DNA of 8,502 nt from an uncultured Slackia sp. (GCA_900555495.1 USLD01000049.1:1-8502), one strand, 5' to 3'; counted from the stretch's first letter, positions 1 to 7,574 are shown. The notes: generated by a model not told the origin, from the sequence alone. Translations and numbers: made by a program.

Positions 1-454
1 CGAGGCGGAGCTGCTTTCCAAGGTATTGCCTGAGGATTTGAACAAGTTCGGCATGATTCCCGAATTCGTGGGCCGTATTCCTGTGATTTGCTCGCTTGAC
101 GAGCTGACCGAGGACGACCTCGTCCACATCCTCACCGATCCTAAGAATGCGTTGGTCAAGCAGTACACGCGCATGTTCGAGTTCGAGGATTCCGATCTCG
201 TATTTTCCGATGAGGCCCTGCGCGCCATCGCGCACGAGGCTGTCGAGCATGGAACGGGCGCTCGCGGTTTGCGTTCGATCTGCGAACGCGTTCTGCAGGA
301 CGTCATGTTCGATCTGCCCGAGCACGAGCCCGGTACGCGCGTGGTCGTTCGTGCGACCGATATCGAAGGTTCGACGAAACCGCGGATCGAGACCGCCGAG
401 GAACTCGAAGACGCTTCCGACCAGGCCGAACCGGCCGATGAGATTCAGGAGTAG
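1..454 (+). CDS. clpX: ATP-dependent Clp protease ATP-binding subunit ClpX (C-terminal part, 5' end outside window)
   Basis: ClpX is the AAA+ unfoldase that recognises tagged cytosolic proteins, unfolds them with ATP and feeds them into ClpP. The reading frame is open from base 2 and gives 150 residues up to TAG at 452-454. They cover the end of the large AAA+ subdomain and the whole small C-terminal subdomain. The EFVGRIPV stretch (62-85) carries the conserved arginine finger (Arg codon 74-76). GARGLR (257-274) is the sensor-2 motif whose Arg contacts nucleotide. The pattern KFGMIPEFVGR, then DPKNALVKQY, then GARGLRS matches ClpX in order and spacing. The last 25 or so residues are acidic, rich in Glu, Asp and Ala, and look like a non-conserved tail. 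The N-terminal zinc domain and the Walker motifs are outside the window. The gene ends 5 bases before valS, so the two are probably cotranscribed. Confidence 0.96.
   Translation, partial: EAELLSKVLPEDLNKFGMIPEFVGRIPVICSLDELTEDDLVHILTDPKNALVKQYTRMFEFEDSDLVFSDEALRAIAHEAVEHGTGARGLRSICERVLQDVMFDLPEHEPGTRVVVRATDIEGSTKPRIETAEELEDASDQAEPADEIQE
447..451 (+). promoter_or_regulatory. valS ribosome binding site overlapping the end of clpX
   Basis: AGGAG sits 8 bases before the valS ATG, with its last base being the first base after the final complete clpX sense codon region and directly abutting the clpX stop. Ribosomes finishing clpX would sit on the valS start region, which suggests translational coupling. 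Confidence 0.75.
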
Positions 455-459
455 AATCA

Positions 460-3132
460 ATGGAAGAGCTTTCCAAGAATTACGATCCCGCGTCCATCGA
501 GCAGGCGATGCTCGATAAGTGGCTTGCGGGCGATTATTACAAGCGCACCAAGGGCGTGGGCGACTGCACCGTCACGATTCCGCCGCCCAACGTCACGGGC
601 AAGCTGCATATGGGCCATGCGATGGACGATACCATCCAGGATACGTTCGTGCGCTTCATGCGCATGCGCGGTCGCTCGACGCGATGGATTCTGGGTACCG
701 ACCATGCAGGCATCGCCACGCAGACGAAGGTCGACAAGAAGCTTGCCGCCGAAGGTATTTCGCGACGCGAAATCGGCCGCGAGAAGTTCATCGACGCCTG
801 CTGGGATTGGACGCATGAGTACGGCGGACACATTGTCGAGCAGGTCAAGCGTATGGGCTGCTCGGTCGACTTCTCCGACCCTCATTTCACCATGGACGAG
901 GATTACGCCAAAGCCGTGCGTAAGACTTTCGTGGACTGGTATCACGACGACCTGATCTATCGCGGCAAGCGCATCGTCAACTGGTGCCCGCACTGCCGTA
1001 CCGCCATTTCCGACGACGAGGCGGAGTACAAGGAGGAGGACGGCCATCTGTGGCACCTGCGCTATCCCCTGACTGAGCCGGTCAACGGCCAGGACTACAT
1101 CGTCGTTGCCACCACGCGTCCCGAGACCATGCTCGGCGACACCGGCGTCGCGGTTTCCCCGAAAGACCATGACAAGGACAAGTTCGTCGGCAAGACCGTC
1201 ATGCTGCCGATCGTGGACAGGGAAATCCCGATTTTCAGCGACTTTTACGTCGATGCCGATTTCGGCTCCGGCTTCGTGAAGGTCACGCCCGCGCACGATC
1301 CCAACGACTTCGCGATGGGCGAGCGCAACGGCCTCGAGAAGATCAACATCTTCGACGAGACCGCGCATGTGGTCGACGGCTACGGCGAATTCTCCGGCAT
1401 GAGCCGCGAAGAATGCCGCGAGGCCGTGGTGGCGTGGTTCGAGGAGCACGGCCTGCTCGACCATGTCGAAGACCACCATCATTCCGTCATGCACTGCTAT
1501 CGCTGCCCGTCGGCTCTCGAGCCGTGGCTGTCCGAGCAGTGGTTCGTCGCGGTCGATAGGCTGAAAGGCCCCGCGACCGAGGCCGTGACCAGCGGCAAGG
1601 TGAAATTCCACCCCGAGCGTTGGACGCAGAGCTACCTTACGTGGATGGAAAATCTCAAAGACTGGTGCATCTCGCGCCAGCTGTGGTGGGGCCATCGCAT
1701 CCCCGTGTTCTACTGTGACGAGTGCGGCTGGATGGACGCGTCCATGGAGGACGTGCATGTCTGTCCGCATTGCGGCGCTGCGACGCGCCAGGATGAAGAC
1801 GTGCTCGACACGTGGTTCTCGAGCCAGCTGTGGACGTTCGCCACGCAGGGTTGGCCGGACGAGCCCGAGCTCATGGAAGGCCATCACCCCACGACGGCGC
1901 TCGTCACGGCGCGCGACATCATTGCGCTGTGGGTCGCCCGCATGATCATGGCGTCCACGTACTTCCTCGACGAGATTCCTTTCCACGACGTGGTCATCTA
2001 CGCGACCATCCTGGCCAAGGACGGCACGCGCATGTCCAAGTCGAAGGGTAACGGCGTCAATCCGATGGACCTCATCGAGAAATACGGCGCCGATGCGATG
2101 CGTTTCAACCTGCTCACGCTGGTCACCAATAACCAGGACGTGCGTTTCGACGCCAACTTGGACAAGGACACCAAGGAGCTTATCGACTCGCCGCGCACCG
2201 AGGCTGCCCGTTCGTTCGTGAACAAGGTATGGAACGCGAGCCGCTTCGTGCTCTCGAACCTCGAAGGCTTCACGCCGGGCGAACCCCGCGTGATCGGCCC
2301 CGCCGACGCATGGATCTTCTCGCGCCTCGCGCAGCTTTCCGAGCGTGTCACCGCAGGCATCGAGGCATACCAGTTCGGCGAGGTCGCGCGCGAGCTGCAC
2401 GGCTTCTTCTGGAATGAGTTCTGCGACTGGTACATCGAGTTCACCAAGTCCGCGTTGCAGCAGGAGGGCGAGGCCCGTCTGCAGACCCAGCGCAACCTGG
2501 TCTATGTGCTGGACAATGCGCTTCGCCTGCTGCATCCTGCGATGCCCTTCGTGACCGAGGCCATCTGGGAGAAGCTCCCGCACGGCGACGAGGCTCCCGC
2601 GCTCATGATGGCCGCATGGCCCGAGCCCGAGACGCTCGCGTGCTGGAAGAACGAAGAGGCCGAGCGCGCCATCGACTTGGTCTGCGGAATCGTGTCGGCT
2701 GTCCGTTCGGTTCGCGCCCGTTGCGGTATCTCGCCGAAGCAGGCGCTCGACGTGGCCGTGAAGGCTGCGAGCGAGCAGGATGCCGCCCTGATCGACGAGC
2801 AGCGCGCACTGGTCGAGAGCCTGGCCCGTACGGCGTCGCTGTCTGTGGCCGCCGACCTTGACAAGCCTGCCGAAAGCGCCGCGACGCTCGTTTCCGGCTG
2901 CGAGGTGTACTGCGTCCTTTCCGGCCTGGTCGATTTCGCCGCCGAGCGCGACCGTCTGGTCAAGGAGCACGAGAAGCTCCAGAAGGAAAGCGCCAAGGTC
3001 GCGAAGAAGCTCTCCAATCCCGGCTACCTTGCAAAGGCGAAGCCCGAGATCGTGGAGAAGGACAAGGCCAAACACGCCGAGCTCGTCGCGAAGATCGACC
3101 TGGTGGTCGCTCAGATCGCCGAGCTGGGCTAA
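460..3132 (+). CDS. valS: Valine--tRNA ligase (ValRS)
   Basis: This cytosolic class I synthetase charges tRNA-Val with valine and edits mischarged threonine. It has 890 residues, about the length of Gram-positive-type ValRS. The class I HIGH signature is HMGH (residues 50-53, within PPNVTGKLHMGH). The second signature is RMSKS (524-528), an Arg variant of KMSKS. WCPHC at 175-179 precedes the CP1 editing domain, which carries the threonine-rich TTRPETMLGD (218-227) and TPAHDPND (276-283), whose Asp after His is the likely editing residue. A four-cysteine zinc site is visible (C419, C422, C435, C438). The anticodon-binding domain follows the catalytic core. The last 65 or so residues, charged and rich in Lys, Glu and Ala, form the C-terminal coiled-coil arm that touches the tRNA elbow. 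The ATG at 460 is supported by AGGAG 8 bases upstream. Phe is almost always TTC. No frameshift or missing catalytic motif was seen. Confidence 0.98.
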   Translation: MEELSKNYDPASIEQAMLDKWLAGDYYKRTKGVGDCTVTIPPPNVTGKLHMGHAMDDTIQDTFVRFMRMRGRSTRWILGTDHAGIATQTKVDKKLAAEGISRREIGREKFIDACWDWTHEYGGHIVEQVKRMGCSVDFSDPHFTMDEDYAKAVRKTFVDWYHDDLIYRGKRIVNWCPHCRTAISDDEAEYKEEDGHLWHLRYPLTEPVNGQDYIVVATTRPETMLGDTGVAVSPKDHDKDKFVGKTVMLPIVDREIPIFSDFYVDADFGSGFVKVTPAHDPNDFAMGERNGLEKINIFDETAHVVDGYGEFSGMSREECREAVVAWFEEHGLLDHVEDHHHSVMHCYRCPSALEPWLSEQWFVAVDRLKGPATEAVTSGKVKFHPERWTQSYLTWMENLKDWCISRQLWWGHRIPVFYCDECGWMDASMEDVHVCPHCGAATRQDEDVLDTWFSSQLWTFATQGWPDEPELMEGHHPTTALVTARDIIALWVARMIMASTYFLDEIPFHDVVIYATILAKDGTRMSKSKGNGVNPMDLIEKYGADAMRFNLLTLVTNNQDVRFDANLDKDTKELIDSPRTEAARSFVNKVWNASRFVLSNLEGFTPGEPRVIGPADAWIFSRLAQLSERVTAGIEAYQFGEVARELHGFFWNEFCDWYIEFTKSALQQEGEARLQTQRNLVYVLDNALRLLHPAMPFVTEAIWEKLPHGDEAPALMMAAWPEPETLACWKNEEAERAIDLVCGIVSAVRSVRARCGISPKQALDVAVKAASEQDAALIDEQRALVESLARTASLSVAADLDKPAESAATLVSGCEVYCVLSGLVDFAAERDRLVKEHEKLQKESAKVAKKLSNPGYLAKAKPEIVEKDKAKHAELVAKIDLVVAQIAELG

Positions 3133-3162
3133 CGCGAAGCCGCTTTTCGTCGCCGACGATCG

Positions 3163-3206
3163 GAAGCCGCCTGTGGCGCTTATGCCGCGGGCGGCTTCTT
3201 CCGTTT
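3163..3206 (+). terminator. Intrinsic terminator of the clpX-valS unit
   Basis: Bases 3163-3177 can pair with 3184-3198 in a 15-bp stem with two G-U pairs and a 6-base loop. The outer 9 bp (GAAGCCGCC with GGCGGCTTC) are perfect. A T-rich but interrupted tail follows to 3206. It begins 30 bases after the valS stop. Confidence 0.85.
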
Positions 3207-3324
3207 TCGGCATCGGGTGCGCCGTATGCGCGCGGACGGGGAGGGGCGAGCGGCGCCTTCGTCGTGCGAATGTGTTGAGCGCGCGTTCCCGAGTCCGTTT
3301 CGAAGCGCGACGGCCAGAATCCGG

Positions 3325-3330
3325 TACAAT
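3325..3330 (+). promoter_or_regulatory. Possible -10 box for the zinc-ribbon gene
   Basis: TACAAT matches the sigma-70-type -10 consensus at 5 of 6 positions, 70 bases before the ATG at 3400. No convincing -35 hexamer lies 16-19 bases upstream, so the call rests on the -10 box and on the need for a promoter after the valS terminator. Between it and the gene, 3372-3383 is a 12-base G+C palindrome just before the ribosome site. The rest of 3207-3399 shows no gene. Confidence 0.35.
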
Positions 3331-3399
3331 GCTTTGCGTTTATTGCGTAGAAACCGATCCGCGGGGTTAACGGCCGCGCGGCCTGAAAAGGAAGCGAAC

Positions 3400-3945
3400 A
3401 TGAGCGAGATTCTCTCTCAGCTGTGGACCCCCGAGCTTCAGATGGCGGTGACTGCCGTCATCGTCTTGCTGGTGGCTCTGTACGTGCTTTCCGTCATCTG
3501 GGTGGTGCGCGACGCGTATCAGCGCGGCACGTTGTGGTACGCCTGGGCCATCGTCGCCCTCATTCCGGTGCTCGGAGTGATCGCCTACACCCTGCTTCGT
3601 CCGCCTCTGTTGCAGATCGACCGTGATGAGCAAGAGCTCGAAATCGCTTTGAAGCAGCGCCAGCTGATGCATTACGGCGAATGCGGCAACTGCGGTTATC
3701 CCGTAGAGGCCGATTACGTTTTGTGCCCGCAGTGTCATCAGCGTCTGAAGAACCAATGCGCCAAGTGCGGCCATGCCCTCGACCCGTCGTGGACCATCTG
3801 CCCGTATTGCGCCACGCCGCTTCCGGGCGTTGCCGCGCGTCGTAGCGCGCGAACTACCGACGCCTCGCGACAGCAGGCGGCGCATCAGGCGAATCAGGCA
3901 GGTCGGCATCAGCAGGGCGCATCGCGTCCTCGCCAGGATCGATAG
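3400..3945 (+). CDS. Small membrane protein with double zinc ribbon, function unknown
   Basis: The 181-residue protein has two hydrophobic segments (about residues 15-36 and 46-66) joined by a short polar turn (RDAYQRG). This resembles the two-helix PLDc_N-type hairpin seen at the N-terminus of some membrane proteins. A charged linker (about 73-90) follows, then two zinc ribbons made of four CxxC pairs (C95/C98, C109/C112, C120/C123, C134/C137). The tail (about 144-181) is rich in Arg, Gln, Ala and Ser, is probably disordered, and carries net positive charge that could bind nucleic acid or acidic lipid. The start at 3400 is chosen because AGGA lies 7 bases upstream and the protein then begins with the membrane segment; the frame stays open further upstream without a better start. 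It stands alone between two terminators. Related membrane-plus-zinc-ribbon proteins are common in actinobacteria, but I know no established function. One idea is a membrane scaffold whose zinc ribbons bind a partner; this is inference. Confidence 0.88.
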   Translation: MSEILSQLWTPELQMAVTAVIVLLVALYVLSVIWVVRDAYQRGTLWYAWAIVALIPVLGVIAYTLLRPPLLQIDRDEQELEIALKQRQLMHYGECGNCGYPVEADYVLCPQCHQRLKNQCAKCGHALDPSWTICPYCATPLPGVAARRSARTTDASRQQAAHQANQAGRHQQGASRPRQDR

Positions 3946-3962
3946 CTTCGATTCGAGCTTCG

Positions 3963-3992
3963 AAAGCCGTCTCGTTCGAGGCGGCTTTTCTT
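3963..3992 (+). terminator. Intrinsic terminator after the zinc-ribbon gene
   Basis: Bases 3963-3973 pair with 3978-3988 (11 bp, one G-U) around a GTTC loop, followed by a TTTTCTT tail. It starts 18 bases after the stop codon and separates this gene from thrS, so thrS needs its own promoter in 3993-4113. The best candidate there is a weak TATAGG at 4050-4055 with no clear -35 box. Confidence 0.88.
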
Positions 3993-4100
3993 GTGAGCGT
4001 CCGCGTCGTCGCACGAGGCGACAGAAAGACGCCTTCGCCGGCGGGTGTCTATAGGCCGGCATCCATTTCGTTTCATCATGCGTAACTCGCATCGTTCGAG

Positions 4101-4106
4101 AGGAGA
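4101..4106 (+). promoter_or_regulatory. Ribosome binding site that fixes the thrS start
   Basis: AGGAGA lies 7 bases before ATG 4114. The same frame is open upstream to a GTG at 4045 and an ATG at 4078, but neither has a good ribosome site, and the extra residues would not match ThrRS. This selects 4114. Confidence 0.8.
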
Positions 4107-4113
4107 CATTCCC

Positions 4114-5874
<1,761 letters not shown>

Positions 5875-5896
5875 GGCAAACTTCACAACAATTAAC

Positions 5897-5934
5897 AAAG
5901 GCGACCGTCCACAGAGGGCGGTCGCCTTTTTCTT
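5897..5934 (+). terminator. First intrinsic terminator after thrS
   Basis: Bases 5897-5910 pair with 5916-5929 in a 14-bp stem with one G-U pair (11 outer pairs perfect, AAAGGCGACCG with its complement) and a 5-base loop, followed by TTTTTCTT. It is a strong terminator, 22 bases after the thrS stop. Confidence 0.95.
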
Positions 5935-5945
5935 AACAAAATAAG

Positions 5946-5973
5946 AAAAGCCGCTGGTTGAGCGGCTTTTTTT
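5946..5973 (+). terminator. Second, probably bidirectional, terminator
   Basis: AAAAGCCGCT (5946-5955) pairs perfectly with AGCGGCTTTT (5961-5970) around a GGTTG loop, with a T run through 5973. The A tract on the left arm gives a T-rich tail on the opposite strand too. It can therefore stop both leftover thrS transcription and any leftward transcription coming from the polysaccharide leader. Confidence 0.93.
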
Positions 5974-5986
5974 GTTGCACAAAAAG

Positions 5987-6001
5987 GTACAGGTTTTTGT
6001 A
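5987..6001 (+). repeat. Left arm of 15-bp inverted repeat
   Basis: GTACAGGTTTTTGTA is perfectly repeated in inverted orientation at 6094-6108. Going outward, after one mismatch three more positions match (AAA at 5983-5985 against TTT at 6110-6112). It starts 14 bases after the T run of the preceding terminator. Confidence 0.92.
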
Positions 6002-6071
6002 GAGGGGTATGGAGATGTACCTACTAGCAGTACATTTTGCGTAATCTGGGCAAACGCTGATTAATTGCTCG

Positions 6072-6077
6072 TATAAT
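6072..6077 (+). promoter_or_regulatory. -10 box of the polysaccharide operon promoter
   Basis: TATAAT is a perfect -10 consensus, 122 bases before the loaP ATG. The best -35 candidate is TGGGCA (6047-6052, 4 of 6 matches, 19-base spacer). This is weak, so the promoter may need an activator. Transcription would begin near 6083-6086, placing the right repeat arm inside the 5' leader of the RNA. Confidence 0.65.
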
Positions 6078-6093
6078 GTCGTCTGTCGAAAGA

Positions 6094-6108
6094 TACAAAA
6101 ACCTGTAC
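6094..6108 (-). repeat. Right arm of 15-bp inverted repeat
   Basis: TACAAAAACCTGTAC is the exact reverse complement of 5987-6001. It lies 17 bases downstream of the -10 box, so the box is inside the segment that would invert. Confidence 0.92.
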
Positions 6109-6158
6109 TTTTGCGACTGCGCCTAGCTGCGAGCGAGAAGCCTGTTCTAAACGCCCCT

Positions 6159-6180
6159 GCATTTGCGTGCATCGCAAAGC
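6159..6180 (+). ncRNA. Leader RNA hairpin just upstream of loaP
   Basis: TTTGCG (6162-6167) pairs with CGCAAA (6173-6178) around a TGCAT loop. The stem is extended by GC (6159-6160) with GC (6179-6180) past a bulged A at 6161. It ends 5 bases before the loaP ribosome site. LoaP proteins are known to act through an RNA hairpin in the leader of their operon, so this is a candidate target. It could instead simply affect translation. The rest of the leader (6109-6158) shows no clear element. Confidence 0.45.
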
Positions 6181-6199
6181 CAAAAGAGGGGGCGAGAAC

Positions 6200-6790
6200 A
6201 TGGAACAGACGGCACGGCGCCAAGAACAGCTGCCGGGGGCATTTAACGGCGCCACCACCAACAGCCATAACGGCCGCGTCCGCTGGTATCTGGTCCACAC
6301 CCCCCATGGAAAAGAGCGCGAGACCTGCGAAAAGGTCCGCCGCATTATCCCGCACGAGCTGATGCAGAACGCTTTTGTGATGCAAAAGGAGTTCTGGTTT
6401 AAGCGGGGCGGCGCTTGGTCGCTCCAAACCAAACCCATGTACAAGGAATATTTCTTCGTTGCCACGCACGATGCCGCCGCGCTCGATAGGGCCTTGGCCC
6501 AGTTGAGCTTTGGCTGCCGCATCGCCGGCAGTAGGGAGCGGGCATACATGCCCATGCCGGACGATGCGCAGGATTGGTACCGCAGCGTGCTGGACGACGA
6601 CGGCGTGGTGCGCAACAGCGTCGCCCGTATAGAAGGCGGCGTGTTGCACATAGAGCAGGGTCCCTTGGTGGGGCAAGAGTCCCGCGTTAAAAAGATCGAC
6701 CGTCATAAACGCTGGTGCCTAGTGGATGTGGGCGAAGGCGACTCCGCATTTAGGGAGCTGCTTCCGATCGACGTGCCCAGCAAAACGTAA
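6200..6790 (+). CDS. loaP: LoaP/UpxY-type transcription antiterminator (NusG paralogue)
   Basis: NusG paralogues of this kind bind RNA polymerase and let it read through terminators in one long operon, usually the one they head. The 196-residue protein has a poorly conserved N-terminal extension (1-27) and a NusG N-terminal domain (about 28-115, opening with WYLVHTPHGKERE and containing MYKEYFFV). A linker with the LoaP-like pattern MPDDAQDWYRSVLDDDGVV (118-136 region) follows, then a KOW domain (about 148-178, with GPLVGQESRVKKIDRHKRW). The ATG at 6200 has GAGGGGG 7 bases upstream; a GTG at 6167 in the same frame lies within the leader hairpin and has no ribosome site. It is the first gene of the operon and is followed by sugar-chain genes, the usual setting of such regulators. 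Assignment to LoaP rather than UpxY rests on the linker and KOW pattern. Base and codon use (TTT for many Phe) differ from clpX-valS. Confidence 0.85.
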   Translation: MEQTARRQEQLPGAFNGATTNSHNGRVRWYLVHTPHGKERETCEKVRRIIPHELMQNAFVMQKEFWFKRGGAWSLQTKPMYKEYFFVATHDAAALDRALAQLSFGCRIAGSRERAYMPMPDDAQDWYRSVLDDDGVVRNSVARIEGGVLHIEQGPLVGQESRVKKIDRHKRWCLVDVGEGDSAFRELLPIDVPSKT

Positions 6791-6860
6791 GGGAGACGTT
6801 GTACCAGCGATTTATTTGGATTTTGGATTCATAGATGGGGGGGTTCCTGGGGACAGGAAC
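6791..6860 (+). promoter_or_regulatory. Start region of the phosphoglycosyl transferase gene with tiny ORFs and a G7 tract
   Basis: A good ribosome site (GGGAG, 6791-6795) directly after the loaP stop serves no long ORF. The nearest start, TTG 6799, gives 11 codons ending in TAG at 6832-6834. ATG 6835 follows at once and runs through seven G (6837-6843) to TGA at 6862-6864, overlapping GTG 6861 by four bases. With one more G this ATG would be in frame with the next gene. Confidence 0.5.
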
Positions 6861-6872
6861 GTGAGTTTTATT
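6843..6872 (+). terminator. Hairpin with GGGA loop and following T run (possible attenuator)
   Basis: GTTCCTG (6843-6849) pairs perfectly with CAGGAAC (6854-6860) around GGGA, a GNRA-type loop. TTTTATT follows at 6866-6872, but 5 bases lie between stem and T run, so as a terminator it is weak. It overlaps the likely GTG start of the next gene and could affect its translation, or be a read-through target of LoaP. Confidence 0.4.
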
Positions 6873-7574
6873 GTGGCTGCTAAAGAAGTAACAGAGAGTT
6901 GTGCATCAACGGTTGGTGCGCTGGCTTTCAATCAGATAAAGCCGAGTGGCACGCTTGGGTATCGCATCGTCAAGAGGCTGTTTGACCTTGTATTTAGTCT
7001 TTTGATGAGTGTTCTGCTATTGATTCCTATTGCTGTTGTTTGCGCGCTTATTTGCCTTGAATCGCCCGGCAGCCCTATGTACACCCAGGATCGCGTTGGC
7101 AAGGGCGGAAAGACAATCAAGATTTTTAAGCTCCGCAGTATGGTCGCTGATGCAAACGACGTGCGCAAGTACCTGAGCCCTGAGCAGCTACATCAGTGGG
7201 AAGTCGAGCGCAAGGTCGATGATGACCCTCGTATTACCAAGATTGGTCAGTTCATTCGTAAATTCTCTATCGACGAGATGCCTCAGTTTCTCAATGTGCT
7301 GAACGGTGACCTTTCTGTCATTGGTCCTCGCCCCATTACAAGAGATGAGCTTGAGCAGCACTTTTCCGACGAGGAGAAGGCTGAGTTGCTTTCTGTTCAA
7401 CCCGGCATCACGGGTCTGTGGCAGGCAACCGACCGTAACGAGGCGACATTTGAGAGTGGCTTGCGTCAGAAGATCGAACTTTGTTATGTGCAGAATCGAT
7501 GCTTCCGTATGGATTGCAAGTGCTTCGCAGGCACCTTTGGGGCCATGTTCGGCAAAGAGAGAACGGGGCGCTAG
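6861..7574 (+). CDS. Polyprenyl-phosphate phosphoglycosyl transferase (initiating sugar transferase)
   Basis: Enzymes of this family (Bac_transf, the monotopic PglC/WcaJ type) move a sugar phosphate from a nucleotide sugar to undecaprenyl phosphate on the inner face of the membrane, the first step in building capsule, exopolysaccharide or glycan repeat units. From GTG 6861 it has 237 residues, the short form without extra N-terminal membrane helices. A hydrophobic segment (about 40-65) with Pro56 in its middle fits the reentrant membrane helix. The catalytic Asp-Glu pair is D138-E139 (SIDEMPQFLNVLNGDLS), followed by GPRP (155-158) and PGITGLWQ (181-188). The sugar used cannot be read from the sequence. 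The start is uncertain: the frame is open to 6726, upstream residues look non-coding, and GTG 6861 has only GGGGA (6849-6853) as ribosome site; a G8 allele would start at ATG 6835. G+C is clearly lower here than in thrS. It abuts the next gene directly (TAGATG). Confidence 0.92.
   Translation: MSFIVAAKEVTESCASTVGALAFNQIKPSGTLGYRIVKRLFDLVFSLLMSVLLLIPIAVVCALICLESPGSPMYTQDRVGKGGKTIKIFKLRSMVADANDVRKYLSPEQLHQWEVERKVDDDPRITKIGQFIRKFSIDEMPQFLNVLNGDLSVIGPRPITRDELEQHFSDEEKAELLSVQPGITGLWQATDRNEATFESGLRQKIELCYVQNRCFRMDCKCFAGTFGAMFGKERTGR

Larger units (their letters stand above)
5987..6108. other. Candidate invertible promoter segment (inverton)
   Basis: The 15-bp inverted repeat encloses 92 bp (6002-6093) that contain no gene but carry a consensus -10 box pointing at the polysaccharide operon. 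Promoter-bearing segments of about this size flanked by short inverted repeats are the known form of phase-variable promoters in gut bacteria, where a site-specific recombinase flips the segment. As written the operon would be ON. The opposite strand of the segment shows no comparable -10 box, so the flipped form is predicted to be OFF. Alternatives are a pair of operator sites, a long-range hairpin, or a tiny MITE-like element. No recombinase is encoded in the window. Confidence 0.6.

Noticed and set aside
457..3213. Very long open frame on the minus strand opposite valS
   Set aside because: It is a shadow of a high-GC gene. The peptide is rich in His, Arg, Val and Leu with no domain, whereas the plus strand encodes a complete ValRS.
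4027..4092. Two small hairpins in the thrS leader (about 4027-4050 and 4078-4092) as possible tRNA-Thr mimics for autoregulation, or a T-box
   Set aside because: Neither loop displays a threonine anticodon (NGU), and no T-box sequence or leader terminator lies between them and the start. The leader is also too short for a T-box.
6109..6199. RfaH-type ops/JUMPstart element in the polysaccharide leader
   Set aside because: No match to GGCGGTAGCGTG was found in the leader.
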